From contig JANJXV010000016.1 of the NCBI GenBank assembly GCA_024803745.1, forward strand, positions 41,348,501-41,412,500: a DNA stretch of 64,000 nt, written 5' to 3'. Below are positions 33,590 through 45,294 of this stretch, piece by piece. Within the stretch, counting starts at the first letter, position 1. Every line of letters starts with the position of its first letter. The stretch is from Megascapheus bottae. Taxonomy: Eukaryota > Chordata > Mammalia > Rodentia > Geomyidae. The translations under genes and the position numbers were made by a program. The notes below the pieces were generated by a model, which made no database searches, was not told the origin of the DNA, and saw nothing but the letters and a program-made list of their open reading frames with translations.

Positions 33590-34550
33590 TATCTGATTGT
33601 AGAGTGTAAAGAATTTTAGTATAGAAAGTATATAAGAGAAAGACCTGGTTGTCTAAAATAAAAGGAAAAGTTCAGAAACCTACTTATGTCTCAGAAAGAG
33701 ATAAAATGAGTAGGTAAATTTCTGGCAAACATGTGTAAGAGCTTAGTGTCTAGACCAGCAACATGGTCATTATAAATAAAATGCTGTGCCCAGCAATTGG
33801 AACATACTCTCCTTTCAGGTTTGCATTGATTATTTAACTACAGACAGTATTTTGGACCAAAAAGCAAGTGGATAGATTTCAAAAAATCAGAAATGTACAG
33901 AATGTTCATTGACCACAACTGAGATAAATTAGATTTAACTAGGTCTAGGTAGGTTGAAAATAACAAATGCTTAAAAAATAAAACTGTTTATCCTTAAATA
34001 GTCTGAAAAAATGCAATGACAGGGAAAACATTTAGACCCAAATTGCCATGAAAATATGACACATTGAAAACTTGTATTTAGTTAAAATTCTATGTGGAAG
34101 ATTTTATTCCCTTAATGATAAGGAGAAAGTGCTGAAAACTCATGACTTCCACATTAATTTCAAGAAGAGAGAAAATTGACAAAAAAAATTAAGTTAAAAA
34201 TAACTACACAGGAGGCAATAACAAAACCAAGGTAAAACTTAAGGTAATAAAAAAGCACAAAAACCAAGAAAAGATTTCATTATTAAAAATTAGTCATATT
34301 GGGCCGGGAGTTTGGCCTAGTGGTTAAAGTGCTTGCCTAGCATGCACGAAGACCCGGGTTCGATTCCTTGGTACCACATACATAGAAAAAAGCCAGAAGT
34401 GGTGCTGAGGCTCAAGTGGTAGAGCTCTAGCCTTGAGAAAGTCCAAGGACAGTGCTCAGGCCCTGAGCTCAAGCCCAGGACTGGCAAAAAAAAAATTAGT
34501 CATATTGACTAACACATACCTAGACTAGTTTTATAAAAAAGCACATATGA
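33590..34550 (+). mobile_element. Ancient LINE-1 ORF2 fragment split by a young SINE
   Basis: Plus-strand blocks recall the ORF2 endonuclease-to-RT linker: AGAATGTTCATTGACCACAA with ACTGAGATAAATTAG near 33899-33930, GCTGAAAACTCATGACTTCC near 34131 followed by an ACATTAATTTCAAGAAGAGA block, and TAGACTAGTTTTATAAAAAA near 34521. Their order matches L1, and stops occur in every frame. The SINE insertion at 34285-34506 interrupts it, with L1 sequence resuming at 34507. Edges are approximate. Confidence 0.75.
34285..34506 (+). mobile_element. Young ID-like SINE with perfect 16-bp target-site duplication
   Basis: AAAAATTAGTCATATT at 34285-34300 is repeated exactly at 34491-34506. The body (34301-34490) is the cleanest copy in the window: GGGCCGGGAGTTTGGCCTAG, CCCGGGTTCGATTCC (intact B box), GGTACCACATACATAG, GTGGTGCTGAGGCTCAAGTG, the diagnostic GAGCTCTAGCCTTGAGAAAG, and GACTGGCAAAA with a pure A tail. 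The A box and B box could in principle support RNA polymerase III transcription. Confidence 0.96.
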
Positions 34551-34596
34551 GGGGCAGGGAGTTTGGCCTAGTGGTAGAGTGCTTGCATGAAGCCCC
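34551..34596 (+). mobile_element. ID-like SINE head fragment
   Basis: AGGGAGTTTGGCCTAGTGGT and AGAGTGCTTGCATGAAGCCC match the first ~45 bases of the SINE, then the similarity stops. Probably a truncated or partly deleted copy. Confidence 0.8.
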
Positions 34597-35570
34597 AATC
34601 TACATGACTTAATTTTCTTTCACCTAACTTTAGACAAAGGAAAAGTACAGCCTACAAACAGCTGTCACAAGAAGAAAGTTTAAGCCATTCTATATGTGTT
34701 TAGAGACGATATCTGATATAAATGAAGAGTGCTGTGTTGGAAGTCCTTAGATTATAATAATTGAAGAACCTGCCGAGCTAAGACAGGGAAGAGGTCACCG
34801 AGGGCGTTGGGCCCAGCAGAGGGAGTGTGGGGGTTCCAGTTCCACCTCTGAATGGGAAAGCATGAGTAACCTCTGCAGGGGAGAAGCAGGAGTGGCTCTC
34901 AGAGGAGAGCTCTGCTTCACAATTAAAGGGAAGGAGCAAGAGGGAAATGTCAGGAAAAAGCCTGGGGATCAGGAAACACCTGGAATTCAGATGCATATCC
35001 TTACGTACAGGGACAGTCTGGACAATCCTGTACGAATTTCCGAAGGTCTGTTTGAATGAACAATTTGACTTTTTGGTGACGTTTGAGACCATCGCTAGAA
35101 ACCCCTGAGCATTTCAGTCCTGTCCTTACCTCAGTTCTAAGTACTGTCAGATGTAGAAATATGACCACTGAAGTCTTTTGGGTGGAAGGGTGAGTGGAAC
35201 GTGGGTACTCATATACAGAGGGTCACTGAGGGATCATTGTTGGACTTTATGACATCTTTCAAGTTCATTATGGTCAAAAGCACCATCTCCAGGCAGTCGA
35301 GATTGTACTTCAGAGTCTATGTTTTGAACCTCTCCCCATCTACTGACATGTGATAAGAGATTTTCTCAATGTTGTCGTAATGCTGGGTGGAAGCAATGGG
35401 CTCTAGCAAGCCCTCGATCACAAGGGCATGTGCTGATTCTGAGCCATGTGGTCTTCAGTAGAATAGCGTTTAGATGGAACTGACTTAGCGTATTGTCAAT
35501 TTACAGCGTAGAGAGGTTCAGGGCCCAGGCCTGGCGTGAACATGTCGGTTCAGCTGCACGTCCTTTGCAG
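34597..35570. other. Unique sequence
   Basis: No gene or repeat recognised. Two overlapping frames of 104 (minus) and 65 (plus) codons have no recognisable domain. Confidence 0.45.
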
Positions 35571-35718
35571 GTGGTAGAGTGCTTGCCTAGCATGCTTGAA
35601 GACCCAGGTTTGATTCCTTAGTACCACATGCACAAACAAGCTGGAGTGGTGCTGTGGCTCAAGTGGTAGAACACTAGCCTTGAGGAAAGACCAAAGGCAG
35701 TGTTCAGGCCCTGAGCAA
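35571..35718 (+). mobile_element. ID-like SINE lacking both ends
   Basis: Starts at GTGGTAGAGTGCTTGCCTAG, includes GGTTTGATTCCTTAGTACCA and GTGGTAGAACACTAGCCTTG, and stops at CCCTGAGC without the GACTGGCAAAA tail. No poly(A) and no target duplication, which suggests later deletion at both edges. Confidence 0.88.
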
Positions 35719-36159
35719 GCAATGAGAGTGCCTCTAGATGAGGAGACTGAAGAGACCAGTGGATTATCAGGTTAGTGTGACGTTCTTTCAAGGTTCTGGA
35801 TAGAGAATGCACGAGATGGATTCTCTGGTGTTCCTTGGACAATCACATTATTAACCTAGTGTGTGATTGTGTAGCTTCTACAGGAGGTAATTCATATCGT
35901 GTGCCATGTTTCCAATGTCATTTTTCTAATGAACAGGAAGCTTCGTTTATTTTTAAATCATACTAATCTTTATGCGATTCACATTGGGTACAGAAAGCAT
36001 TCAAAAATTGTTACAAGTGCAAAGTTCCATGCTTTCTACAGGGTGTTTTATGTGTGTGTGTGTAGTATGCTAAGCAAACTAGTCATTTTTTACTCATTAT
36101 CAATAACAAACTTAGGATACTAATACCCTTATTTTCCTGAAAGTCTTTCTTGTTTACAA
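35719..36159. other. Unique sequence
   Basis: Nothing recognised beyond a short (GT) run near 36050-36062. Confidence 0.4.
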
Positions 36160-36300
36160 GAAGCAGCTAAGCAGAAATATATGTAGTTAATTCATCAGCC
36201 ACGTGATTTCCTTTGTGGTTAACTTGAGGTGATAACTCGGTTTATTTAGCTCAATGCAATATTGGATTCTCATTACATATTTTTATTTTCCTAGTGATAA
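36160..36300. other. Candidate conserved non-coding element
   Basis: Contains GTTAATTCATCAGCCACGTG (an E-box CACGTG), TTTGTGGTTAACTTGAGGTG and CAATATTGGATTCTC. Motif-rich and free of recognisable repeat, but conservation is unknown. Confidence 0.2.
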
Positions 36301-36362
36301 TGTTTTCCAACAGATACCACTGCTCTCTTGTCGCCTCATTCTCATGCTTGGGCTGTGGTCTT

Positions 36363-36389
36363 TATATATATATATATATATATATATAT
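36363..36389. repeat. (TA)n microsatellite
   Basis: Uninterrupted TA run of about 27 bp. Confidence 0.96.
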
Positions 36390-37931
36390 TTTAATGCAAA
36401 TAAGCTTAAGGACAGATGCCTGTGCATGAGGAGTCACATGAACTTTACATGGCATCCCATCAGGATGTCGGCAGATGAGGCTCATTCTGGAGAAATATAT
36501 TGTCACAGGAAAGGTCTGCTTTCCTTACCCTCGTATTTAATTGCTATTAGAGTTGAGAACTTGACACACTAACATTCTCAGTACAAAAAGAAAGAAATAT
36601 CAGAATTAATAAGCCCTGATGCTGAAATCAAGATATTGGACATAGCAGAGTATTTTAATCATAATATATCTGATGAGAAGTGCATTTCATTTCTTAGTTG
36701 TGGTAATGTTGATATTTTCCTAGCTGATATTTATTGCTTTGTGTTGTATTCTTGCTTCTTCTGGAGATATTTATGATATTTCTGGAGGCCTTGATTGCTC
36801 ATCATTATTGAGACCTTTTTCCCCGGGAGTAAAATTTCTCTTCATTTAAAAATCAAGTCACTTTAATGCAATATTATAATGACTTATCACTGAACTACAG
36901 CATTTTGGATGAAATGTTAATTACGCCATGAAACTTCAATTATCATAATGATAGTAAGACTAAAGTTTTCAGTTTTTAATCCCTTCAGTAAGTTAACTCT
37001 TTCTTTCAGTATGATAGCATGTGACAGGATTGGTGTGAAAACCAGAAAATAGCCGGTCTGACCCCACGAGCCTTCACTGGGGGTCAGTCTTGCAAGCTGA
37101 CTGAGTTGCATCTGTAATTAAGGGGTTGAAATGCCTGACTTTTGTTGGTGGTGCCTTTTCTTTTTGTCTCTTCCGTTCTTCATCTTCTGCTCCTCCTCCT
37201 CTGAACTGTTCACATAGTTAGGGCTCAGAGCCCAGCCTGGAGCCAGTACCTCTTGGGCAAACATTATGTATTAACAGCCCACTGAAGTTTGACATTCCCA
37301 ACTCAGACAGTCCCTCCGGGAATTTACATGACCCCACCATGAGTGATAAAACAAAGCACCAAGCCAGTAACTATAAAAATAGATGCTTAAAGCCTAGCTG
37401 AACTTATTGTTCAGAATTCTGAGAGTGAATAATATTCTGGGTTTATGGTGCCTGAGAGGCTGAGCACGTTTTGAGCAGCCCGACTTTCTGTGTGGCAGTG
37501 CTGTAGCTCTTTCTGTCCATCAACACAAGAGGAAAGGGCTTTTGATGAAAGTCCATGAAACTGTGGGCTGGAAGCCTTTAGGGGGGGTCACCCAAACAAA
37601 AACAGTCTCTTAAATGTCAACAAAATGAAAGGCTGCTGTCATTTCCTATTGGTGTTATCTACCTGCACTCGGGGACATTTCCTTTCCTTCTTCCTTTAAT
37701 TCATCCTCCAGATAGTTCTGTAAAAATAGAAATAAACTGGGATCATGAGGAGCATGTTTCTAAGTCTATTTGTGTAATATTGATGTAAACACCCCCTAAA
37801 AAAAGCAAATACTGGAAAAACAAAAGCAGAAAAAAGCTAGCAGTTAAAACTATACTCATAGTGGTTAGTAGGAGATTGTTGCCTACTTATTACTTTGTGT
37901 TGGGGGAAAAATCAGGTAGAATATGAAAACT
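36390..37931. other. Unique sequence
   Basis: No gene or repeat recognised. The part at 36640-36960 is AT-rich with several TAATTA/ATCATTATT-like words. Confidence 0.45.
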
Positions 37932-38080
37932 GTTTTTTTTTGGGGGGGGTGCTGATTCTGGAGTTCGAATTCAGGGCTTGGGTGCTGTCCTTGAGCTTTT
38001 GTGTTCAAGGCCAGTGCTTTACCACGTGATCCACAGCTCCACATCTAACTTTTTGCTGGTTCATTAGAAATGAGTCAATT
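37932..38080 (-). mobile_element. Hybrid SINE fragment, reverse orientation
   Basis: A T/G-rich start, then GAATTCAGGGCTTGGGTGCT, TTGTGTTCAAGGCCAGTGCT and a linker GCTGGTTCATTAGAAATGAG give the reversed ID-like tail and the beginning of the linker. The B1-like head is missing (5'-truncated). Confidence 0.75.
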
Positions 38081-38619
38081 AGAAATACAAGGTACAGAAC
38101 CAACCCATATAAATGCCCTCATTTCATTTCATAGCTTAAGTATCCTTTAGACCAGTGATAATCCATCGTTACCACATCATCTGGTCTGTTCATGACTGTG
38201 GATGCCCTCTGCGGGGAGCTTCTTTAACGAGTTGAGTTGTATGGATCCCACGTCTTCTGGTTTGTGAGGGGTCCCAGGAAGTGAAACACTGGCACCTGTT
38301 CCAAGTTGATGGACAGCTAGACTTGAGAGGAAGGCGCATCAGAGATGGGAAACTGAAGATCTGTTTTGTACAGAAACAAATGATCTTTTATCTCCTGCAC
38401 ACCAGTTGGTTATTTATTGATCTTAAACATCTTCTATATAAGGTTTTCCCCTTCTATTCACGCCACATATGCTTTTTTTGACTAACTGGATAAAAGCTGT
38501 AAATAGAACTAAGAGCTGGAACAGAATGGCAAATAAAGCCATTCACACTTACTATTTTATCACTATCCTTTGTTTTAAATGTGTGGTCTTAGAAAAATAT
38601 TCAATTTTATAGTTCAATT
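38081..38619. other. Unique sequence
   Basis: No gene or repeat recognised. Confidence 0.4.
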
Positions 38620-39235
38620 GTGTATGTTTCTTTTTAAAAATTATAATCATTTTCTACTATCTGTAAGTAGTTTGTACAAGGGAGTTGCCATTTAACAAAG
38701 CAGTTTATGGATGTAATATATCTTGAATAACCTTGATTCAACATTCACACCATCTCTCTTACCAGCCCTTTTCCACACCTTTCTTACTTTTGCAGTTTAT
38801 ACATTGAAATCTTCTGCATTTCCTCCTTAATCTTCCCCTTACCCCTTGGCCCACTCACCGCTTTCAGGTACCTACTTCTTGGTGTTTTATTTTGATGACC
38901 TTTGATTTTGCCTTTGTAAGGAATTACACAATTTGAGTTCTCCCTTGAATCTACCATATTTCAGTTCATACATTTGTTTACACTTGGATACCACCCAAAG
39001 TATTTAATTCTAATTTTACAAGCTAAATTTAGTTTCCACATAAAAGGGAAAGCATACATTTTTTGTCTCTCTGAGCCTCACTTAACATATTTTTTCCAGG
39101 ACTTTCCATTCCACACAAATGATACTATATTATTCTTTCTGGTGGATCAGTAAGATTCCATTGTGTATATTTGGTTACAGATGATACAATTTGTTGTGTG
39201 TGGTTTGTCTCAACAGACAAGGATCCCCACATCCT
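38620..39235 (-). mobile_element. Old LINE-1 3' end
   Basis: On the minus strand: GTTTGTACAAGGGAGTTGCC (3' UTR start), the C-rich patch near 38790-38860, the TTCATACATTTGTTTACACT block, and TAAGATTCCATTGTGTATAT near 39150, which is the reversed 'YTMEFY' coding stretch of ORF2. The organisation parallels 40330-41268, so the two are copies of the same older subfamily. Confidence 0.75.
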
Positions 39236-39546
39236 CAAGTGATTTGCCTGTGAGTTGGCTGTGAGTTACCTCTGAATGGACATAGAGGGCATAATATTGT
39301 GCGCCTAGTATGTTAGATCTTTTTTTCCTTTCCTTGTCTTTCTCATTTCCTCTTTCCCTTTTCACCTTCTCCTTTCCTCTTTCCATTTTCCCTTTCTTGT
39401 TTCCCATTTCTCTTTTCCCCTTCATTTCTTTATTTCTTTCTTATTGCTGGGTATCTATATCAGGGCCCTAATGTTAAATAAATGCTCCCAATGTCCCCAG
39501 TCCATTTTGCTTTTCAGTTTACTTTTGAGATAAATTCTGACACATT
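39236..39546. repeat. Pyrimidine-rich region
   Basis: From about 39318 to 39447 the plus strand is nearly all C/T with repeated TTTCCCTTTTC-like words. Remaining bases are unique. Confidence 0.7.
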
Positions 39547-39655
39547 TTTTTCCTGGCCTGGATGATTCCTTTCACAACGATTCTTCTTCCTCTGCCTCTG
39601 AGTAACATGGATTATAGACAGGTACCACTCCACCCAGGACATAGCTAAGCATTGA
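39547..39655 (-). mobile_element. Degraded B1-like SINE, reverse orientation
   Basis: CTTCCTCTGCCTCTGAGTAA, then CATGGATTATAGACAGGTAC and CACTCCACCCAGGAC follow the reversed B1 head (ctgagtagcatggattataggcatgtgccacc). Confidence 0.55.
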
Positions 39656-40329
39656 GTCAGAGTTCACAAAGACTACCTAACTGAGCTCTGGGTTGTGTTT
39701 CTCAGTCTGTATTCTATGTAAAGCAGAGATTAATTAATTAACCACACTGTTCAATTTGAAGAGTATAAACTTGCCTGTTGAATACAGGCCACTTTACCAA
39801 TCTACCACATATTGGTTTTGCTGTCTTCTATGGTTTGACAAATTAAGGAAATGCTTGTGCACTGAAGGCAATGAGAAGGCTGGTGGTAAAGATGAGTGTA
39901 AAAGGAAGGGGCGATGATTAATCCAATGATTCTGTGACATCTGATCCTAGGCAGTGCATCTCTACCAGCTCAGATTGCTTTTCCCTCCATCCCTTGCATC
40001 TCTTTCTGTGATCCTCTTACAGCATCCCTGGCAAGTGTCGTCCACTGTTGAAAGCTGTTAATAAATCAGATTTCCAGGCAGTGAGTGATTGTCCTAAGAA
40101 CTGGGTAGCTGTCTTCTGAATCCTCTTTGGGTCTTGGTCTAGACTATTGGATCATGTCCTTAGGTGATCTAATTCCTCAATGAAACATAATTTCTTGATT
40201 TGATCCACTCTTTAGATTTTAAGTGAAAGCAAAGCAATCAACTCCATTTTAAATTCCACCCTACTCAGATTTGTCAAGTAACACCAATTTTTGCCATCTG
40301 TGTACTTCCTGATACTGTTTCATAATAAG
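39656..40329. other. Unique sequence
   Basis: Nothing recognised. Confidence 0.4.
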
Positions 40330-41268
40330 TGAAATACATAGCTTATTTTAAATTATATTTTCATTATCTTTAAGGAGTTGCACAAAGGTACTAACTATTC
40401 AACAAATCAGTGTATGTGTATGATGCAACTTGATCCACATTACCCCTCTCTTTGTTTTTGTCTATCTGTCCATCCCAACTGAGTCCCTCCCTTCACTTTT
40501 TTTTAATTTCATAGGGGATAGTATTGAGTATTATGGCAGCATCCTCTCTCTAGTCCCCATTTACCTTGAGGTGCTCCCTCCCCAATGCTTGCCACATGCC
40601 AGTTTCCTGGTACTCATTTTGTTGAACTTTGAATTACACCATTTGATTGTTCCCTACAAATACTATATTTTGGTTAATACATTTGTACATACTCACATAC
40701 CATCCAACACAAATTTATAATCTAAATCTAGTTTCACATATGAGGGAAATGTACATCCTTTGTTTCTCTGGGCCTGACTTACGCTACTTACCATAATCTT
40801 TTCCAGATCTTCCAATTTATTTACAAATGATATAACACCATTCTTTTTAATGGATAAGTAAAATTTCATTGTGTATATATACCACATTTTCTTGGTCCAT
40901 TCACCCATTGAGGAGCATCTGGGTTAATGCCTGGGTTATTGTAAATAGTGGTCCAGTAAGCATGATTGTGAAAGTGGCTTCACTGTATCTTGATTTGTCT
41001 TTTATAAACTCCCAGGATTGGATCTGCTGGATTATAGGTATTTCTATGTTTAGTTTTCTGAGGAAACTCCATGCTGCTTTCCAGAGGTTGAACAAGTTTG
41101 CGTTCCTAGCAACAGTATATTGGAGTTCCTTCTCCCACACATCCATGCCATCCTCTCTTTTGGTATGCTTCACAATGGTCGTGCTTATTGGGGTGAGGTG
41201 GAATCTCTGTGTTGTCTTGGTTTGCACTTCCTTGATGACCAGAGATGTTCATGCTTCTATTGTATATT
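40330..41268 (-). mobile_element. Old LINE-1 3' end with C-terminal ORF2 remnants
   Basis: Minus-strand frames encode recognisable ORF2 pieces: TQRFHLTPIS and FNLWKAAWSFLRKLNIEIP (about 41227-41060), and WTKKMWYIYTMKFYLSIKKN (about 40900-40840), in different frames because of indels. The 3' UTR with a pyrimidine-rich patch follows down to about 40330. A dead, diverged copy. Confidence 0.88.
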
Positions 41269-42280
41269 AAAAAATTAACAGCCTTTTAAATATTTTGTCA
41301 CTGTGCATTGAGACTCTATTTGCAATATATTGATTATATTTCATAACAGATTTATTTCATAACAACTCTTTAAACCTTGTAAGTTTTAAAATCACGAATG
41401 TGCTCAAGGCATTCATGTCAGGGTTACATTTCAGGAACAAAGCCTCAGCTGTTAGAGCTGAGCATTCAACACCCTTAGTTTTGGAGATTCAGCAAACCAT
41501 TCTGGTGACAAGCTGTTATTGTTCACAATATAATACCTTAATGGGATGCACAGTAGAGCTATAGAATAAATGCAGCAAAGGTGACTGGACTAGTTAAGGC
41601 CTTGGATCGCTGAGAAATGAAAAACTCAGGAAGTGCTCATTGCACAGCTCAGAATAAAGAGAGGCAAAAGGAAAAATGAAATCACCTTCATATGCAAAAG
41701 TCATAGCAGTTTTTTTCTCAAAGTTAGTGTCTCATCTATCATTTTGACTGGAAGGTTAGTATATCATGTAAATACTAAAAGAGTCTTATTTGGCAAAATG
41801 CATTTAAAAATGTGGTTCTCAGGAGTGGTCAGTGACCTTAAAATTAGACAAAACTGATAAATTATACTCCACTAGCAAAGGATTTATGTCTGTTCAATCG
41901 TTGAACTTTAAAACATCAATAAATTATGTGATGTGGCGCTATTTTTGATCAACAATGAAGAGGATATATTAGTTAAGTTTGTTGAACGTTTTAAGTGGAA
42001 AACTGTGCTTTCTCCTCAAATCTGTCTAATGTATGGCACACGGGAGAATTGCATTTGAAGTTTACACAGGTAAGAAAATAGAGGAGAATGTCCTTCTTAT
42101 ACAGACAAGGGCAGGGGGATTGCCACTTTTGTCCCCTTTGGATGTTCTAAGCAGGGATCCATTGACACCCCAAGCATTGATCTAAAAAGAAAACTGATCT
42201 CGAATTTGCAACCATCCTCTGCTTTGGTTCCTAAGCATTATTCTATCTTGAAGAGGAAATGACAATTGGCAGTGTACTCT
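41269..42280. other. Unique sequence
   Basis: No gene or repeat recognised. The right part (about 41,880-42,060) resembles the candidate element that follows in composition. Confidence 0.4.
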
Positions 42281-42600
42281 GAAAAATGGGAGGCGTTAAT
42301 GAGGTCTTTTATTATCTGATTACCGTCTCTACTTTCCCATCTAATTTTCTGGAAGGTAATTCAACCTGCATTTCCCCTCTCTTAACGAGAATGAATAGCT
42401 GTATGTTCAGTTTTAGGGGCTTTAATTGTTTGCTGCACAATGCCGATCTTTTCCAGTGGTGCTTATGAGGCTGAGAAGGTACCGCATTCTTGGGGAGTTT
42501 CTGCCAATCTGACTTTTTGAATAAGCTCAATGACGATATTGTTGAGAGGGCGATTACACGGATGCCATTAATGTCTCAGATGTGAATTATAAACGACAGG
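42281..42600. other. Candidate conserved non-coding element (possible enhancer)
   Basis: AT-rich, repeat-free DNA with several homeobox-type cores (GCGTTAATGAGG, ATCTAATTTTC, CTTTAATTGTTTG, CCATTAATGTC) and nine CpG dinucleotides retained in about 320 bp, for example TTAACGAG, TGCCGATC, GGCGATTACACGG and AAACGACA. CpG retention in AT-rich mammalian DNA can mark constrained or hypomethylated regulatory sequence. No alignment has been made. Confidence 0.3.
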
Positions 42601-43044
42601 CAAGCCCACAGGAGGGTGAGGCAATGGCAGAGCCTGCAGGAGCACTGCCCAAATCTCTCATGTTCTAAACTATAATGAAATGGACTTGTTTCTTCTTTTA
42701 AATTGCTCTAGTTAAGAGCAATGAACAAACTTTTAAATCTTCACCTCATGACAATTTTCTTGTTTCTGTATAGAACCTGCATTCATTTTCTCCGTCTGGC
42801 CTAATAGCTTGGAACATATTTTCTCTATAACATGTCTACTCTTCTTTCCTTTTATCATTTCCTCCTGTCACCAGAAGCCTTGTGCTCCCAATAAATCTGT
42901 CTTTCCCTCTTTCTCTCTCATTCTTTCTTTTTTCTCTCCTCAGAATGTCTCCTGTAGCCAATCGCATACAAAAAAGGCAATTTTGAGAATTGTAATTCCA
43001 GGGCAAGGCAATCAGAACTCACAGCTTGTACAATTAATGATGGT
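42601..43044. other. Unique sequence
   Basis: Nothing recognised. Confidence 0.4.
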
Positions 43045-43180
43045 TCTGACCACAGTCTTATGAAGTAGGTTCAGATGTCTCTCTAACAGAGAGAAAATTT
43101 GAGGTGCAGAGACACTATGTAATTTGCCAAAATGCACAACAAATAAGTGGCAGAGTCATGACTGGAGCTCAAGTGGTTTC
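43045..43180 (-). mobile_element. MIR SINE, reverse orientation
   Basis: TTATGAAGTAGGTTCAGATG, GAAAATTTGAGGTGCAGAGA, CACTATGTAATTTGCCAAAA and AAATAAGTGGCAGAGTCATG follow the complement of MIR in order (aaactgaggctcagagaggttaagtaacttgcc ... taagtggcagag). Confidence 0.85.
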
Positions 43181-43223
43181 CAAGTAACATTTCTAAGCCA
43201 TAGGTTTATTTAGACAAATGGAG

Positions 43224-43227
<4 letters not shown>

Positions 43228-43283
<56 letters not shown>

Positions 43284-43350
43284 TGTGACAGAAAGAGAGA
43301 GAGAGAGAAAGAGACAGAGACAGAGATAGATGGAGAGGGAGAGAGAGAGA
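43228..43350. repeat. Compound (GT)n and GA-rich microsatellite
   Basis: A GT run at 43228-43287 with one GG interruption is followed by a degenerate GA/GACA-rich section up to about 43350. Confidence 0.96.
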
Positions 43351-45091
43351 ACTGGGAAGAATATCTCATTCATTTTTAATGCATATGATATTACTCGTAA
43401 CTTTAGAACACTGTAAAATGACACTTAATTTATTCCAAGCTATATCATGACCTTCTGGTTATAAACAAAGAGTTATGTGGTCATCTACTAGCTCACCTCA
43501 TATGTTGTAATGATTCTCAGCTACATTGCGTGAGCCATGCATACAAAATTAACCATATCCATGACATCCTATAACACACTGTGTGTTTTGTAGCAGTTAC
43601 TTGCTTAACGAATAATGTAGTGAAGAAAACTACTTGTGGTGCTAAGTCATTGATTCACTCTGGAATTCTTTATTTCAGATAGAGCAGCTGTTCTATCAGC
43701 GATTGTTTGCATAATTTTCCCACAAAAGAATTCTTTACAAGAAATAATTTAGCACTGAGACTTTTATCTTCTCCGGACTTCTTTCATTGGCTAAAAGAAA
43801 GTCTCTTCTCAATGTGTTTCATAATTTAAAAAGAACCTACAATTTACCCAAATTTCATAGTTTTGGTGCACTTACAACATCTGTATTTTCATCCAATGGT
43901 GTCACAGTTTTCCCACACTGCATATTTTTCTAACTTTGTTTTTCAGCAATGTTTTCCATCTATTGCAGCAGTATTTGCTGACAAAGGAATGCATTTCATT
44001 TCCCATTGTACTGTCTCTCCTGTATTATTGCACTCATTTCTACTGAGCACAAAAGAGCAATTGTTTCCCAGATTTGTCAGATTTTGGGATATATTTTTAA
44101 ATAGAAAATCTAAAAAGAGACTTCCAAGCCTCTTCTATTCTGTTCAGTAAGATTTCCTGAGGTATTGTGGCATTGTTGGCCTAAAACTTAGAGAGGAAGG
44201 TTTTTATGTTTTTGAAACACAATTTTATAGCTACAGACTAATTGCTAGCTAATACCTTATAAGATACATAAGTGCGTGGCAGAGTACATTTCTGAGGTAG
44301 TTTATGAAAGATGTAACTATGCCACCAAAGCTTTTAAATGCATTAAAAAAGCTTTTACTAGGATAATGTAATTATTGTGCCTAATGATTTTTGTTACTAA
44401 GATGGACTTACGTTATTACTACTATTTTCAACTTCGGTTTCTTTTAGAAACCACTGCCCATTTTATTATGTAATTAAGATCTTAAAGGTGGAGCTTAAAA
44501 CTGCAAAATTGGGCCCCAGGAAATTGTATAGAGTAGCTTCTCAAATGCAGGTGAAGGAAAGATAGAACCATGGGTCCATGATGTGACCAGCCCAGGCCAT
44601 TAGGTGTACAATTGGTGGGAGTCAATTTCCCCATCATTTTAGATAAAAATTAGCTATGTCCAGAAGTGAAGACAATATTTTTGGAGGACATTTGCTGATG
44701 AAAGCTGGGCTGGAAATTGGAGGCTGCCAGCTGCCCCGTGCTGCTTCTTCAGCGTTACCCTTTGGGCAGAGGGCTCAGGGATGATCTTCCTGCTTCTGGA
44801 CTTGAGGCAGAAGTTTTATAACAATAAACAGAGTACAGTTTGCCAAGCTGCTGTGCACATATCTTTGACCCCAGTGAGCGGATGGATAGCATCAGGCAAC
44901 CCTTGTTCAGGAAGCAGCAGAGGGAGCGCGGCACCCACTCTCCTGCAGGTGGACGGATTGTACCCAAACCTCCTTCAGTGCCAGCCAGTGCCAGCCATAG
45001 GTGGTGGGGTTCTTCCAGACCACACTGAGACACGTCAACCTGCCCTCCCTTCCATTTAGTTTGGAGTAGTGATCCTTTGGCTGTGACCATT
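43351..45091. other. Unique sequence
   Basis: No gene recognised. Overlapping frames of 92-111 codons on both strands around 44,755-45,090 have no domain. Confidence 0.45.
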
Positions 45092-45285
45092 GATTTTTTT
45101 ATTGTATTTTATTGTTGAGGTGAGGTGTAGAGGGTTTACATTTGTCAGGTAGTGGGTGCATTACTTCTTGAACACTGATACCCCTTCCCATGGTTTTCTT
45201 CCACTTTCCCTCCCTCACCCCCTCCAAATCATCTTGTTTTCCCTTATCCCTTCCCCATTAAAAAAAAACAACAAATAAACATGCA
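45092..45285 (-). mobile_element. LINE-1 3' UTR fragment of a different subfamily
   Basis: Minus-strand L1 end: TTTTTTTATTGTATTTTATT, GTTTACATTTGTCAGGTAGT, GGGTGCATTACTTCTTGAAC, ACTGATACCCCTTCCCATGG and a pyrimidine-rich stretch. It differs from the 12.5- and 49.2-kb copies at many positions and carries an additional TTGTTGAGGTGAGGTG segment, so it is another L1 lineage. Confidence 0.75.
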
Positions 45286-45294
45286 CTTTTCCAG

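Noticed and set aside
34301..34490. A true tRNA gene, because A-box- and B-box-like sequences are present
   Set aside because: The same unit recurs many times with poly(A) tails and target duplications. It is a tRNA-derived SINE and does not fold as a full cloverleaf.
40693..41227. Minus-strand frames as small host genes
   Set aside because: They are pieces of L1 ORF2 in different frames of one old copy.
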